DNA from: Adiantum capillus-veneris
Lineage: Eukaryota > Streptophyta > Polypodiopsida > Polypodiales > Pteridaceae
NCBI GenBank assembly: GCA_014529385.2
Contig: CM043958.1
Coordinates: 88,927,025-88,991,024 of the forward strand
DNA: 64,000 nt
Direction of reading: 5' to 3'
A program made the position numbers and the translations under genes. Under the pieces are notes generated by a model. The model was not told the DNA's origin. It did not search any database and saw only the letters and a program-made list of their open reading frames with translations. Below are positions 23,088 through 34,548 of this stretch, one piece after another (positions within the stretch are counted from its first letter, which is position 1; each line of letters begins with the position of its first letter).

Positions 23088-24077
23088 GGAGCGGCACAGA
23101 ACGCAGAAAATAGAAGACCGAGGGCGATTGGGGTGCGCCCATCATGATGAGAACCCTCCCAGTCTTCCGGGAAATGTCCTTTCAACTCTGCAGAGCATCA
23201 AGCGAAGGTAGACAACTAACCTGGCGAAGAATTGTGCATTGGAGAGCCAAGGTCATCCTTGCGCGTTTTACGTGCAGAGAGAGGCATACGGACAGGGATA
23301 TGCTAAACTTAACTGGTTTGAGTATGCTTGGTTACTTTGATGCACCTGCTAATGTTGTTATCTCAAGTTGCAAATAACATGGTACTGTTATGCTAAGTTG
23401 CAAATAAATTCAATTTTGTAAATTTAAACTCGTGCTTTGACCCCATCTCGACTTGTCGTGTCATTAGGGTTGAGGTGGGCTGTTCTCTCATGCTCCATGT
23501 GTGCTTAGAGGCAACCATGCTTCTCAAAGAGAAATCTAGCTTCCCCGGTGCCTTAAGAGCGAAGCCATTGCATATAGCAATTTTGCCATGCCCATCTCCA
23601 TCTTTGGCTATCTGTGAGCTAATATAGCGGTTTCCTTTATATTCAAACAGCATTTAGCTCCCTAAGCACTTCACAAAAGCACAATGCCAAGATGCAAGTT
23701 GTCTCGTGTTGCATGTCTTATTTTCATTTATTAAGCAGTGGTGGTAGTCTTCTTCTCAATTCTATGACACTCTTCTGATTGTCAAGCTTGCTCTCTTGCC
23801 TCTTAGCTCTTGCTTTCCATTTGTCACTATTGCACACTGTGGGCTAATCCTTTCCACCAAGCATTCACTACCTAAAAACTCACACTAGCTACACACCCAC
23901 AATGTTCTCATAAGCTATTGCCAAGGTGGTTTCCACTGGGTATAAAGGCCTTTGTGCCTTCTTGATTGTTGATATTGGTCAACCACTAGCTCACTAAGCT
24001 TCAACTCATTCTATCATTATTTTAAAGATGATACAATAGGTGCTCAGGCATCACCGTGCTAACATTGCTATAGGAAA
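23088..24077. other. Upstream flank of the F-box gene; no gene seen
   Basis: Bases 23088-23300 presumably include the F-box promoter and 5' UTR, but no clear TATA box is assigned. The remainder is AT-rich spacer up to solo LTR A. Confidence 0.5.
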
Positions 24078-25683
24078 TGTCATAATAACTAATATCTAAT
24101 TCTCCTAAATGATTTTCTCATGTTGAACTGATCATTTAATATGGGGAAATACCAGGGGAGAAAAAGCTAGAATATTGGTTAAGCTGGCAGACCGGCCACA
24201 GTAGGGATCCAAAGGAGGGAAAATAGGGATCCAAAGGGGGGCTATCTGCAAAAGAGCAATGTGCATTAATGGGCTTCAAAGACCCTAAGGTTCAGCCCAT
24301 TAAGACTTCCAAAATGCTAAGGTTCCAAAATTCAACGTAAAGTCCAATGGTCAAACCTTAGGGAAATTGGATGCCTTTGTGGTGACCTAAAAGTCTTTGC
24401 AAATCCCTAGATGGGAGGGGGCGAGCCCTAAAGGTAGGGGAAGAGAGAGAAGAGGTGAGGGAACACTCACACACACTCAAGGCTCCCTTTACACAAAGGG
24501 CATAGTGGACACATGTCAGCTCCCTAGGCCAGTTGCCCCCAAGATGCATTCAATTCCTATTGGATGGCCATAGAGGTAGACCAATGAGAATTAGGCTAGA
24601 GTACATTTAGTTTAATTCATTCTAAAACACTTGATAAAAGAACCAATAGAAATTAAGCTCTCTAGCAGACTATTGGACAATCTCCCAAGGGGTCCAATGA
24701 GCATTCAACAACCCAATGGCATGCCTGATTCCTATTGGCCAAAAGTTAAAGGGGTCCAATGAGAGTTTAATTGCATTAATTAAATACCTAAAGCTCTCAC
24801 AAAAGGGGACACATGTCACAAGGCTATCACTTATCCTTCTCAATTATCATTGGCTAAGCTTTGCAGGATCCAATGGGGTGCCAACATGAGTGAAATGGAA
24901 GAGGGGTCGACCAAGAGAGAGAGGGGGCTGAATTTCTCAAGTCATTATTCCACACACACTCACACTAGCTCATGTGTGAAGCAAGAAGACTCTCTCTCTC
25001 TCTCTCTCTCTCCTTCTCAAGCTTCAATGGAAAGCTTATCACCTACTCCAAGCTTGTGTGAGAAGGGAGGCCTAAACTAACAAATCTTGGCTTTGTGATG
25101 CAAATCCAACCAAGAGCCGAGCTTCAATGCATGCTCATCTCCTCTACCATGCTAATTACTAAGCTATGCTATGCTAATATGAGTGATTATGTGACGAGAT
25201 GTACATCATTCTTGTAAGACTACTCCTTCTTCCTCTCAATCTACTCTCATACCCCGCTAGCTCTCACCATCTTCGAAGGTGTGTGAGGTCTTGGGTCTGA
25301 GACTGTGAGGGAATTGATGTTGTGTTTGAGAAGTGTTTGCTTAGTGCTTGAAGCTTCCATCTTCATTGCACCAACAAGTTATTGAAGGAACACAAAGAAT
25401 TGTATTGTAAAATGTCTTCCTTGATAGGGGAAACCTATAAGACAAAGCCTTTTGGAGAGGGGACAGGCTCCATGTAAATCCGGTCCTCAACTGTTGTCAA
25501 TAGCTTAATCTCTCTCTCTTTTGAAGTATTGTTCATGCCTATCTAACTAGGTGTTATGATTTTTGTTGCTCTCTCCATCCAAGCACTCTTGCTATGCTCA
25601 TTAGGAATCTATTCTAATGAAATGCTCACTATGTTTATGCTATTTTTCGCTACACACAAGTTACTAGGTCATTAAATGTTACA
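24078..25683 (+). mobile_element. Solo LTR A (B-family gypsy LTR) with 5-bp TSD
   Basis: It begins TGTCATAATAACTAATATC and ends AAATGTTACA, the same termini as the LTRs of element B. It is 1606 bp against 1600 for B's 3' LTR. The flanks are GGAAA (24073-24077) and GGAAA (25684-25688), a perfect 5-bp target-site duplication. No internal gypsy sequence is attached, so this is a solo LTR left by LTR-LTR recombination. It contains a CT microsatellite near 24988-25013. Confidence 0.93.
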
Positions 25684-26246
25684 GGAAAACACCCACATCA
25701 TGAAATGTGCTTCTCTATCACACTCTCGTGCGTATTTTGCTTCCATCAGACCCTCAAGTGCTATGTGATCTAGACAGAGCAAAAGGGTTTGTGATGAGCA
25801 CCCAAAAACATAATTTTTTTCCTGTAGTTTTAGAAAATAGGGAGAAAATGACTCAATTCTCTCTCATCAAGGTTCGGATTTTAGCAAGTGAGCTATGCGA
25901 GGCATCTCTCCAAAGAGTCTGGTCCCACGAGGACAATTGCAAGGCATCTCTTTAAAGAGACTGATCCTCCCATCTACATTCCTCCCTCTCCTTTCTTGAA
26001 TTTTGGTATATCCAACACAGAGCTTCATCTTTTCATTTGCCCTCAATCAATCTTAAGGGTTTTAAGCATTCTGGATGCATTTGTAGCATCAAAATGATGT
26101 AAGTTTGCATCAAAACACACTATCATCGTCTCTTGAATAGAAAGTGTAAATATTTTGATGCATCCGTGGACACATACGCCATTGTGTGGTGATTTTTGTG
26201 ACAGTCATTCAAAACATTGTTCATTCAAAAAAGCATTTACATTTGC
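25684..26246. other. No gene; expected 3' end of element C not recognisable
   Basis: Sequence between solo LTR A and the integrase C-terminus of element C. It should hold C's 3' untranslated part and 3' LTR, but no LTR terminus matching C's other LTR (TGTCATAAAATC start, TTCTGCTACA end) was found. Confidence 0.5.
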
Positions 26247-27034
26247 TTACTCTAATGTAGCATTGTAAGCATTGACAGGGTTGATACTATCCTTAAGCTG
26301 TGTTCCTTGCATCCATTTAGCATCTTCAAAAGGATAATTTTTGAAATTATTAACATACTGTCGGATAATCTTACCATGTCCTAGTACCTTGTCTTCATGT
26401 CGAAAGATGGATTTGGAATGAAGCACCTCTTTTTGATCCTCGATCTCGGGTGGGCCCTCAATTATTGGTTCTCTTGGTGGCTCTCCTTTGTAAGGCTTAA
26501 GTAGGCTCACATGAAAAGCATTGTGTATGAGCCAATGATTGGGAAATTTTAGTTGATAGGCCAACTCGTTGATTGGTTTTAAGATTAGAAAAGGACCATA
26601 GTATCTTTTTGCTAGCTTACCATAATACTTTTGGTGGCCCGTAAGATTTTTTCCCGCCGTTTGCCTCAATCAAGCCTTGGGAAACTTGAGTAGGACCCAA
26701 TCATTTTCCTTGAAAGTTAAGGCCCTTCTGTGCTTGTTAGCAACAACTTTTTGCCTTTGTTGTGAGATGGATATAACCTCTTTAATCTTTTGAAAATATT
26801 CTTGTAGGTCTCGGCTATACTCATCAGCAACATCGAAGAACTTCCCATGTACCTTAAGAAGAAAGGGACTTTTTGGTCTTTCCTCAATGATTTCCAAGGG
26901 TGCCTTCCCTGTAGTAGTATGGATAGTGTTATTGTAAGGATACTTTACAAGAGGTAGGTACTTCTCCCATTATGACTGTTGATCTACTTTTGTGACATGG
27001 GTCTTGAGTAGATCTAGAATCATAAGGGTAGATA
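26247..27034 (-). pseudogene. Element C (gypsy) integrase C-terminus, segment 1
   Basis: The minus strand encodes the integrase tail: GHQKYYGKLAKRYYGPFLIL, then HWLIHNAFHVSLLKPYKGEP, ending with a chromodomain-like KNYPFEDAKWMQG. An in-frame stop near 26669 separates it from the preceding part (FFDVADEYSRDLQEYFQKIK). The segment is cut at 27034, where element B enters; its upstream half resumes at 36149. It is closely similar to B's own integrase tail, so C and B are sister families. Confidence 0.88.
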
Positions 27035-28880
27035 TGTCATAATAACTAATATCTAATTCTCCTAAATGATTTTCTCATGTTAAACTGATCATTCAATATA
27101 GGGAAGTACCAAGGGAGAAAAAGCTAGAATATTGGTTAAGCTAGAAGACCGGCCACAATAGGGATCCACAAGAGGGAAAATAGGGATCCAAAAGGGGGGC
27201 CATCTGCAAAAGAGCAATGTGCAACAATGGGCTTTAAAGACCCTAAGGTTCAGCCCATTAAGACTTCCAAAATGCTAAGGTTCCAAAATTCAAAGGTTGT
27301 GTCCAAAGGTCAAACACTATGGAAATTGGATGCTTTGTGTGTGTACCAAAAAGTCTTCAAAGCTCCTACAAAGGAGGGGCGAGCCTTGCAAGTAGGGGAT
27401 GAGAGAGAAACACACACACATAGACACACACCCACACCCACACTCACAAGCTCCCTTACACAAAGGACATAATGGACACATGTCAGCTCCCTAGGCCAAT
27501 TTCCCATAAGGTGCACCTCCATGGCCATCCTATTGGGTGGCCATGGAGGTTGACCAATGAGAATTAGGCTAGAATAAATCTAGTTTAATTAATTTAAAAA
27601 CACTTAATAGAATAACCAATAAGAATTAAGCTCTCTAGAAGACTATTGAACTCTCATTGGACCCCTTTGTCTTCTGGCCAATAGGAATCAGGCAAGCCAT
27701 TGGGCTGTTGAATGCTCATTGGACCCCTTAGGATTAATTAATTACCTAAAGCTCTCACAAAAGGGGAAAGGGGAATACATGTCAGAAGTCTATCTCTTAT
27801 GCTACTTAATTTTCATTGGATAAATCTAGTTTAATTAATTTAAAAACACTTAATAGAATAACCAATAAGAATTAAGCTCTCTAGAAGACTATTGAACTGT
27901 CATTGGACCCCTTTGTCTTCTGGACAATAGGAATCAGGCAAGCCATTGGGCTGTTGAATGCTCATTGGACCCCTTAGGATTAATTAATTACCTAAAGCTC
28001 TCACAAAAGGGGAACGGGGGACACATGTCAGAAGTCTATCACTTATGCTACTTAATTTTCATTGGCTAAGCTGGGAGAGGTCCAATGGGGTGTCAGCATG
28101 AGTAATTTGCATGAGGGGTCGACCAAAAGAGAGAGGGGGCTGAATTTCTCAGGTCATTATTCCACACACACTCACACTAGCTATGTGTGAAGCAAGAAGA
28201 CTCTCTCTCTCCTTCTCAATCTTTAATGGAAAGCTTATCACCAACTCCAAGCTTGTGATAAGGGCGGCCTACACCAACAACTCTTGGCTTTTTGATGCAA
28301 ATCCAACCAAGAGCCAAGCTTCAATGCATGCTCATCTCCTCTACCATGCTAATTACGAAGCTATACTATGCTAATATAAGTGATTATGTGAGGAGATGTA
28401 CATATTTCTCGTAAGACTACTCCTTCTTCCTCTCAATCTACTCTCATACCCCGCTAGCTCTCACCATCTTCAAAGGTGTGTGAGGTCTTGGGTCTGAGAC
28501 CGTGAGGGAATTGATGTTGTGTTTTATAAGTGCTTGCTTAGTGCTTGAAGCTTTCATCTTCATTGCACTAGCTAGTTATTGAAGGAACACAAAGAATTGT
28601 ATTGTAAAATGTCTCCCTTGATGGGGGAAACCTATAATACAAATCTTTTTGGAGGGAGGATTGGCTCCATGTAAATCCAGTCCTCACCTGTTGTCAATAG
28701 CTTAATTTCTCTCTCTTTTGAAGTATTGTTCATGCCCATCTAACTAGGTGTTATGCTTTTTGTTGCTCTCTCCACCCAAGCACTCCTATTATGATCATTA
28801 GGAGCCTATTCTAATGAAATGCTCACTATGTTCATGTTATTTTCCACTACACACAAGTTACTAGGCCATTAAATGTTACA
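27035..28880 (+). repeat. 5' LTR of element B (1846 bp)
   Basis: TGTCATAATAAC...TGTTACA. It is 246 bp longer than the 3' LTR (1600 bp), and the excess is exactly one tandem duplication. It also carries an ~80-bp segment inverted relative to all other LTRs of the family in the window. Confidence 0.93.
27574..28065. repeat. 246-bp tandem duplication in B's 5' LTR
   Basis: 27574-27819 and 27820-28065 are near-identical head-to-tail copies beginning ATAAATCTAGTTTAATTAAT and ending TTTTCATTGG. It is absent from B's 3' LTR and from solo LTRs A and E. Confidence 0.94.
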
Positions 28881-28881
28881 T

Positions 28882-28898
28882 TGGTATCAAGAGAGCAC
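28882..28898 (+). other. Primer-binding site of element B
   Basis: TGGTATCAAGAGAGC lies one base after the 5' LTR end and resembles the initiator-Met primer site with an inserted base. Confidence 0.75.
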
Positions 28899-29301
28899 AA
28901 GGTTTCTCTTTTCTTCCTCAGGAAGGGAGGTTCTCAAGCTAGCTATAAATGGATGTTATTATTAATTGCAATTGAGTAAGTAGAATATGTATTTTTCAGC
29001 CTTGTAGTGTGCCTGCCTTCGTGCAGATAACGGGGCATCACTGTTGAGAGCTATGGTCTTTATAGTAGAGTCCTATGGGGCTTGCCTACGGCTTAACCAC
29101 TATTGAGCTATTAGGAGCTTGAGAGGAGCTGATGATGTTTTGGTGTTGAATGACCCTCTCTTCTATTCCTTGCAAATAATGGTATTTGAGCCACGGGTGC
29201 AGTAGCTTGAGTGCTTTTCTAAAGGGGTAAAGAGGAGTAGCAACCAGGGCTTGAAGTGCCAAAGTACACTTAAAAAAAGTTTACACCTAAAAGTTGTTAG
29301 A

Positions 29302-30906
29302 ATGGCTGACAATAGTAAAGAGAGTGAAATTATTGTTGATAGCTTTCATTTTTCTAATGAGCAGGCTACTAATAATGCCCCTATGCTTGTTAACTACCTT
29401 GTTTGTAGGCTTCAGCAAGCCATGGGCAATTCATCCCTCCAAAGTGAAGTGCAATGGCAGCTTCGTGCTCATGGGATTCTCCAAGCTCCTCACCATGACG
29501 AGAGAGTACCTAGGAAGCCTCCTTGTGAGACTTCCAAAAGAGGCATCTCTCTGACTCGGGAAGAAGAAGAGGATCCGTACAAAGGGCTCAAAAATTTGCT
29601 TCTTGATGACGCATCTCCTTCTCAAAGGAGAACTCAAGAGCCCCCAGCGAAGGAACGAGAAAGAAGTGAGTCTCCTGCCACCTCATCGGAGATGGCTCCA
29701 CGAAGATGGCGGGCTAAACGCTCTCCATCACCTCCTAAACGGAAAAGACCATCACACACCTCTCCACACCATAATTCAAAGAGCGATGACAAAAAGCAAG
29801 AGAAGAAAAAGGCGAGAAAGAGTTACCCTCTTCTCCATCTTCTTCATCCTCCTCCTCTTATGAAGAAAGTGATGGTGCTGACAAGGAAGACAAAGGCAAG
29901 AAAAAGGCGAGAAAGAGGTCACCCTCTTCTCCATCTTCCTCAAATTCTTCATCTTCTGAAGAAAGCGATGGTGCAACTTTTGAACCATAAAAAAGAAGAG
30001 GCCATAGGAAATCCTATGCTGCGTGGAAGAGGTCGTCCAAGCTCAAGAAGTTCAAAGAGGGAGAAAAGAGCATCTCTTTCCTTACCTGCGATGGCACCTT
30101 TGGTGCTATGGACAAAGTCCTGGCCTTTATCCAACAATTCGATGCGGTATTTGGAGATGAGGGCTTCACAAAGTTCTCTAAGCTATGCCATGTATCTATG
30201 CACTTTCGAAAGTCCGCCAGGCAATGGTGGTCTAGCCTACGGGCCACCGGTAAAGCTCCACAAACATGAAAAGTTTTAAGAGCATCCATCATGAAGCAGA
30301 TTTTGGCCACAGATGCCAAAGAAAAAGTACTCATCGAATGGCAAAGCTTGAAGCTCTTTCCCTACGAATCTATTCATAAATATGTAGACAAGTTTTGGGA
30401 CTTACATCTCAAAGCCAATGTCTTCAAAAAGATGGATTTTGGAGAGCAAAAACAACAATTTTGTGCGGGTTTAACTGAAGAAATGGTGGAGTATGTCAAC
30501 TCCCAAAGGCCACGCACTATATCTGCGGTTATACACCATACTATGGTAGCTTCTCGAATCAATTTCCAAACAGGGGCTAAGAGAAATTCAAATCATGGAA
30601 AACAAGGGTTCCAATGAGCCTAAGGGGAAGGACAATGTCCAAAAGTCTCCTAAGAGCAACTCCAATAACAACAAAGCTAAGGAGAAGGGAGTTTACAAAG
30701 GCAAAAACAATCTCTCTCCTGAAGTGCTTGAGCGTTATCGCAAGGATAACTGTTGTTTCAAGTGCGGCAAGCAAGGGTATGCGTACCGCACTTGTCCCCA
30801 AAAGAACACCCGCCATGAGCCTCCTAGAGCTACCCTTGTCGAAATCCAAGAAGAGAAAGCTCACCCCACAAAGGATCTCCTCTATGCCATGCTTGGGGAA
30901 AGGTAA
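29302..30906 (+). pseudogene. Element B gag remnant
   Basis: It starts MADNSKESE; element C has the matching MADNNKES start at 50105. A charged Lys/Ser-rich linker has a frameshift near 29820. The retrotrans_gag domain (about 30050-30590) includes SARQWWSSLRATGKAP, an in-frame stop just after it, then FGEQKQQFCAGLTEEMVEYV. The nucleocapsid knuckle near 30755 reads CFKCGKQGYAYRTC: the His ligand of CCHC is Tyr here, while element C keeps GHGYRSC. A one-base shift near 30900 separates gag from the protease. Confidence 0.85.
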
Positions 30907-32726
30907 GAGAACATGATGCTTTTATTCTCTTTGACCTTGGTTCTACTCACAATTTCATATCCACAAAGTTGGCCACCAAGCTAGGCATCCAAGCCTATGA
31001 GATGGGAGATGTCCTACCTGCAGATGGTGCTTTCAAGGGGCAAGAAGCTTCACTAACTCCCTTAATTGGGAAATTGAGGCTCCATGTCCAAACCTATGTG
31101 GACAAAGAGGACTTCTTTATCTCTCCTCTCAAGCATGAGGATGTAATCCTAGGGGCACCATGGTTTGATCTGATGGCTACCAATGTTAAATTCCCTGAAA
31201 GGAAAATTTACTTTAAGTACAGGGAAAAAGATATGTACATAGATGCTAAGGAAATGGGTAACACGATACCCATTGTACATACGCAAGCTTTCAATAAGTC
31301 AATAAAGAGGTCTATTTCCGTGTACATGATTTTTGTTAAAGATTCTCAATATGAACCTAAACAATCACGAGGAATTAGAGTTATCCAATTTTCTCAAGGG
31401 GTTTCAAGATGTCTTTATTGACGACATCCCTTGTGAACTACCTCCTAAATGAGGAAATGATGACCATGCAATTGAACTTCTTCTAGGAAGTTCACCGCCT
31501 AATAAACCTCCTTATAGAGTTTCTCAAGCTCAACAAGAGGAGATTATGTGGCAAGTGCATGAGTTAGTTGAGAAGGGCATGGTTAGGCCTAGCTCATCTC
31601 CATTTTGCTCACCCGTGTTATTAGTGCAAAAGAAAGATGACACACATCGTATGGGTGTCGACTATAGAGCACTAAATAGGATCATTATCAAAAATAGGTT
31701 TCCTGTTCCATGGGTAGAAGACCTATTTGATAAGCTACAAGGGTCCACCTACTTTAGTAGGATTGACCTAAAACGTGGCTACCATCAAATAAGGATAGTT
31801 GATCAAGACATTGTAAAGACCGCATTTTGCACTACGTTTAGTTTTTACGAATACATTGTCATGCCTTTTGGCTTGACCAATGCACTAGCCACATTCAACC
31901 GCTTGATGGAGAAGCTATTCAGGCCTCACCGAACCTTTACTGGAGTGTTCTTTGATTATATCATCATCTACTCTAATTCATTAGACGAACACAAGCAACA
32001 CCTCCAAGTAATATTTCAAGTCTTAAGAGAGATTAAACTTTATGTTAATCAAAAGAAAAGTGAGTTTTTCTTACAAGAGATTCATTATTTAGGTCACATT
32101 ATCTCTCAAGATGGCATCCAAATGGGTCCATCAAAGTTAGAGGTAATAAAAGGATGGCCTAAAACAAGGAATCTTCATGAACTAAGAAGCTTTATAGGCA
32201 TATGTGCATACTATAGATGCTTCATAGAAAAGTTCTCACAAATCGCGGTACCATTACATGACCTAACAAAGAAAAACGCTAGGTATACATGGTCTGCCGA
32301 GGAGAACAATGCTTTTGAAAAGCTTATCTCTCAACTTTTGCTTACACTGCCGGATCTCTCAAAGCCATTTGAGGTCCAATGTGACGCTTGTGGTCATTGC
32401 CTTGGAGTTGTTTTTCTCCAAGAAAGGCACGCCATAGCCTATGAAAGTCGAAGGCTCGACCCTGTTGAGCAAGCTCTAGGCATGTATGAAAAGGAACTCC
32501 TCGCACTTCTACATGCCTTAGACTCATGGAAGCACTATTTATTGGGGACTCCTTTCATTCTGCGTGGACGGATCACCAAAGCCTTAAGTACTTCATGACA
32601 CAGACTAAGCTCTTTGACAAACAAATGAGGTGGGCAGATTTCCTTTTGCAATTTCATTTTCATATTGATCACATTGCTGGCAAGCATAATCAAGTAGCCG
32701 ATGCACTCTCAAGACGGCGAGAGTGA
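30907..32726 (+). pseudogene. Element B protease, reverse transcriptase and RNase H
   Basis: Protease: ILFDLGSTHNFIS, where the catalytic D-S/T-G has become DLG, then HEDVILGAPWFD (30920-31160). RT (31546-32100): [29 protein letters not shown] and [20 protein letters not shown]. The YxDD box reads VFFDYIIIYS, so the second catalytic Asp is lost. RNase H: VQCDACGHCLG, MYEKELLALLHAL, a frameshift near 32575, then TDHQSLKYF and VADALSRR ending at 32726. The enzymes are dead by residue loss as well as frameshift. Confidence 0.9.
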
Positions 32727-34190
32727 ATGCGGTTTCCATAGCAACTCACAATGATCTATCTTCTATGATAGATGACTATGCTATTAATCCCGATTTTAGA
32801 GATGTCATTTCAGCCCATGCAATAGGGAAGAAAGAAGAACCATTTACTTTACAGGATGGTTATCTTCTCTATGGCAATAGACTATGTGTTACTAACTCAT
32901 TACGAGAAAGTAATGTATGAATCTCATGCTCCTCCTTATGCAGGGCATAGAGGGATTCAGTCTACCCTAAAAGGGATTGAGACATATTTGTATTGGACTA
33001 CCATAAAAGCAAACATACAAGAGTTTGTTTCTGAATGTGTGGTATGCCAAAAGACGAAGTTTGATAGAGGGAAGCAACCTGGATTGCTTCAACCTTTTCC
33101 AATCCCTAATTCACCATGGGAGAGCATATCCATGGATTTTATCTTTGGATTGCCTAAGTCTATCCATGGGAATACGGGAATATGGACGATAGTAGACAGG
33201 TTCAGAAAACAAGATCATTTTATACCTGTCAAAAAGACTATCAAAGCCCATCAAATAGCAACCCTCTTCATATCACAAATCTTCAAGTACCATGGCTTGC
33301 CAATGTCCATAGTGTTGGATAGAGATCCTAGAATGACTAGTAATTTTTGGAAGGGTCTCTTTGAGAATTTAGGGACAAGGCTAAATTTCTCTTCGGCCTA
33401 TCACCCGCAAATGGATGGCCAAAGTGAAATAGCTAACCTAACAATTCTTGATCTAGTAAAAGCCTATGTAACGGAAGTAGAGCAAAGGTCCCAAGGGGAG
33501 AAGTCCTTACCCTTGGTGGAGTATGCCTACAATAACACCGTACATACTTCCACGGGAAAAGCACCTTTCGAGGTAATTGAGGGAAGATGAAAAAGTCCTT
33601 TGCTACCTAAGGTACACGGGAAGATCTTTGTTGCATATGAGTATAGCCGAGACCTACAAGAATCTTTCCAAAAGATTAAGGATACTATCTCTATCTCATA
33701 GTAAAGGCAAAAGACTGCTGTTGATAAGCACAGAAAATCTTAAGCCTTTAAAGAAAATGATTGGGTCTTACTTAAATTTCCCAAGGCTCGATTAAGGCAC
33801 ACGATGGGCAAGAATCCTACGGGACACCAAAAGTACTATACTAAGTTAGCAAAAAGATACTATGGTCCCTTCCAGATTCTTAGGCCAATCAATGAGATGG
33901 CCTATCAACTCAAGTTGCCCAGCCATTGGCTCATACACAATGCTTTCCATGTGCGCCTACTAAAGCCTTACAAAGGAGAGCCACCTCAAGAACAAACTAT
34001 TGAAGACCCACCGGAGCTACAGCCCGAGTCCATTCTCCGACATGAAGACAAGGTATTAAGAGGCGGTAAGAATATCTGATGATATCTTATTAAGTTTAAA
34101 AATTATCCTTTTGAAGATGTTAGATGGATGCAAGGCATACAATTAACGGATAACCTAAACCTTGTCAATGCTTACAATGCTTCTCTAGAG
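32723..34190 (+). pseudogene. Element B integrase with chromodomain-like tail
   Basis: The zinc-binding end AGHRGIQSTLKGIETYLYW, then CVVCQKTKFDRGKQ (32935-33080). The catalytic core keeps the D-D-E pattern: ESISMDFIFGL, IVLDRDPRMTSNFWKG and DGQSEIANLTI, ending about 33590. A frameshifted linker follows, then KYYTKLAKRYYGPFQILRPI and HWLIHNAFHVRLLKPYKGEP (33804-34079). The last piece, FKNYPFEDVRWMQG (34095-34140), is chromodomain-like. About 350 bp of 3' untranslated sequence follow before the LTR. Confidence 0.88.
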
Positions 34191-34533
34191 TAAGCAAATG
34201 TACAAATGTTTAAAATGAACAAAGTTTTTGTCTTATAAGACTCTCTTTTTATTTATTGTGCACAAATGTGAAGTAGTATGCATGCTTAGAATCAAGTTTG
34301 CGGAGACGACGTCTCCCAAACACCAAGTAGAGCTTGTCACTCTACTATGGAAGATTGATAGGACTCATGTGCAGACATGCTAGCACAGCAGCTTAGGCTC
34401 TCAAGTGCCAAATGGACTAGTCATCCATTCTGGAACGATGTCGTAGGGTAAGGTAGGATCCTCTACCCGCTAGAAAAAGGACTAATGAATAGGCTTTATC
34501 TTCTCTACCCCATAGTCGAGGACAAATATGATT

Positions 34534-34548
34534 TCAAGAGAGAGATAA
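34534..34548 (+). other. Polypurine-like tract of element B
   Basis: AAGAGAGAGATAA lies immediately before the 3' LTR TGTCATAATAAC start, in the expected place for plus-strand priming. Confidence 0.6.
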
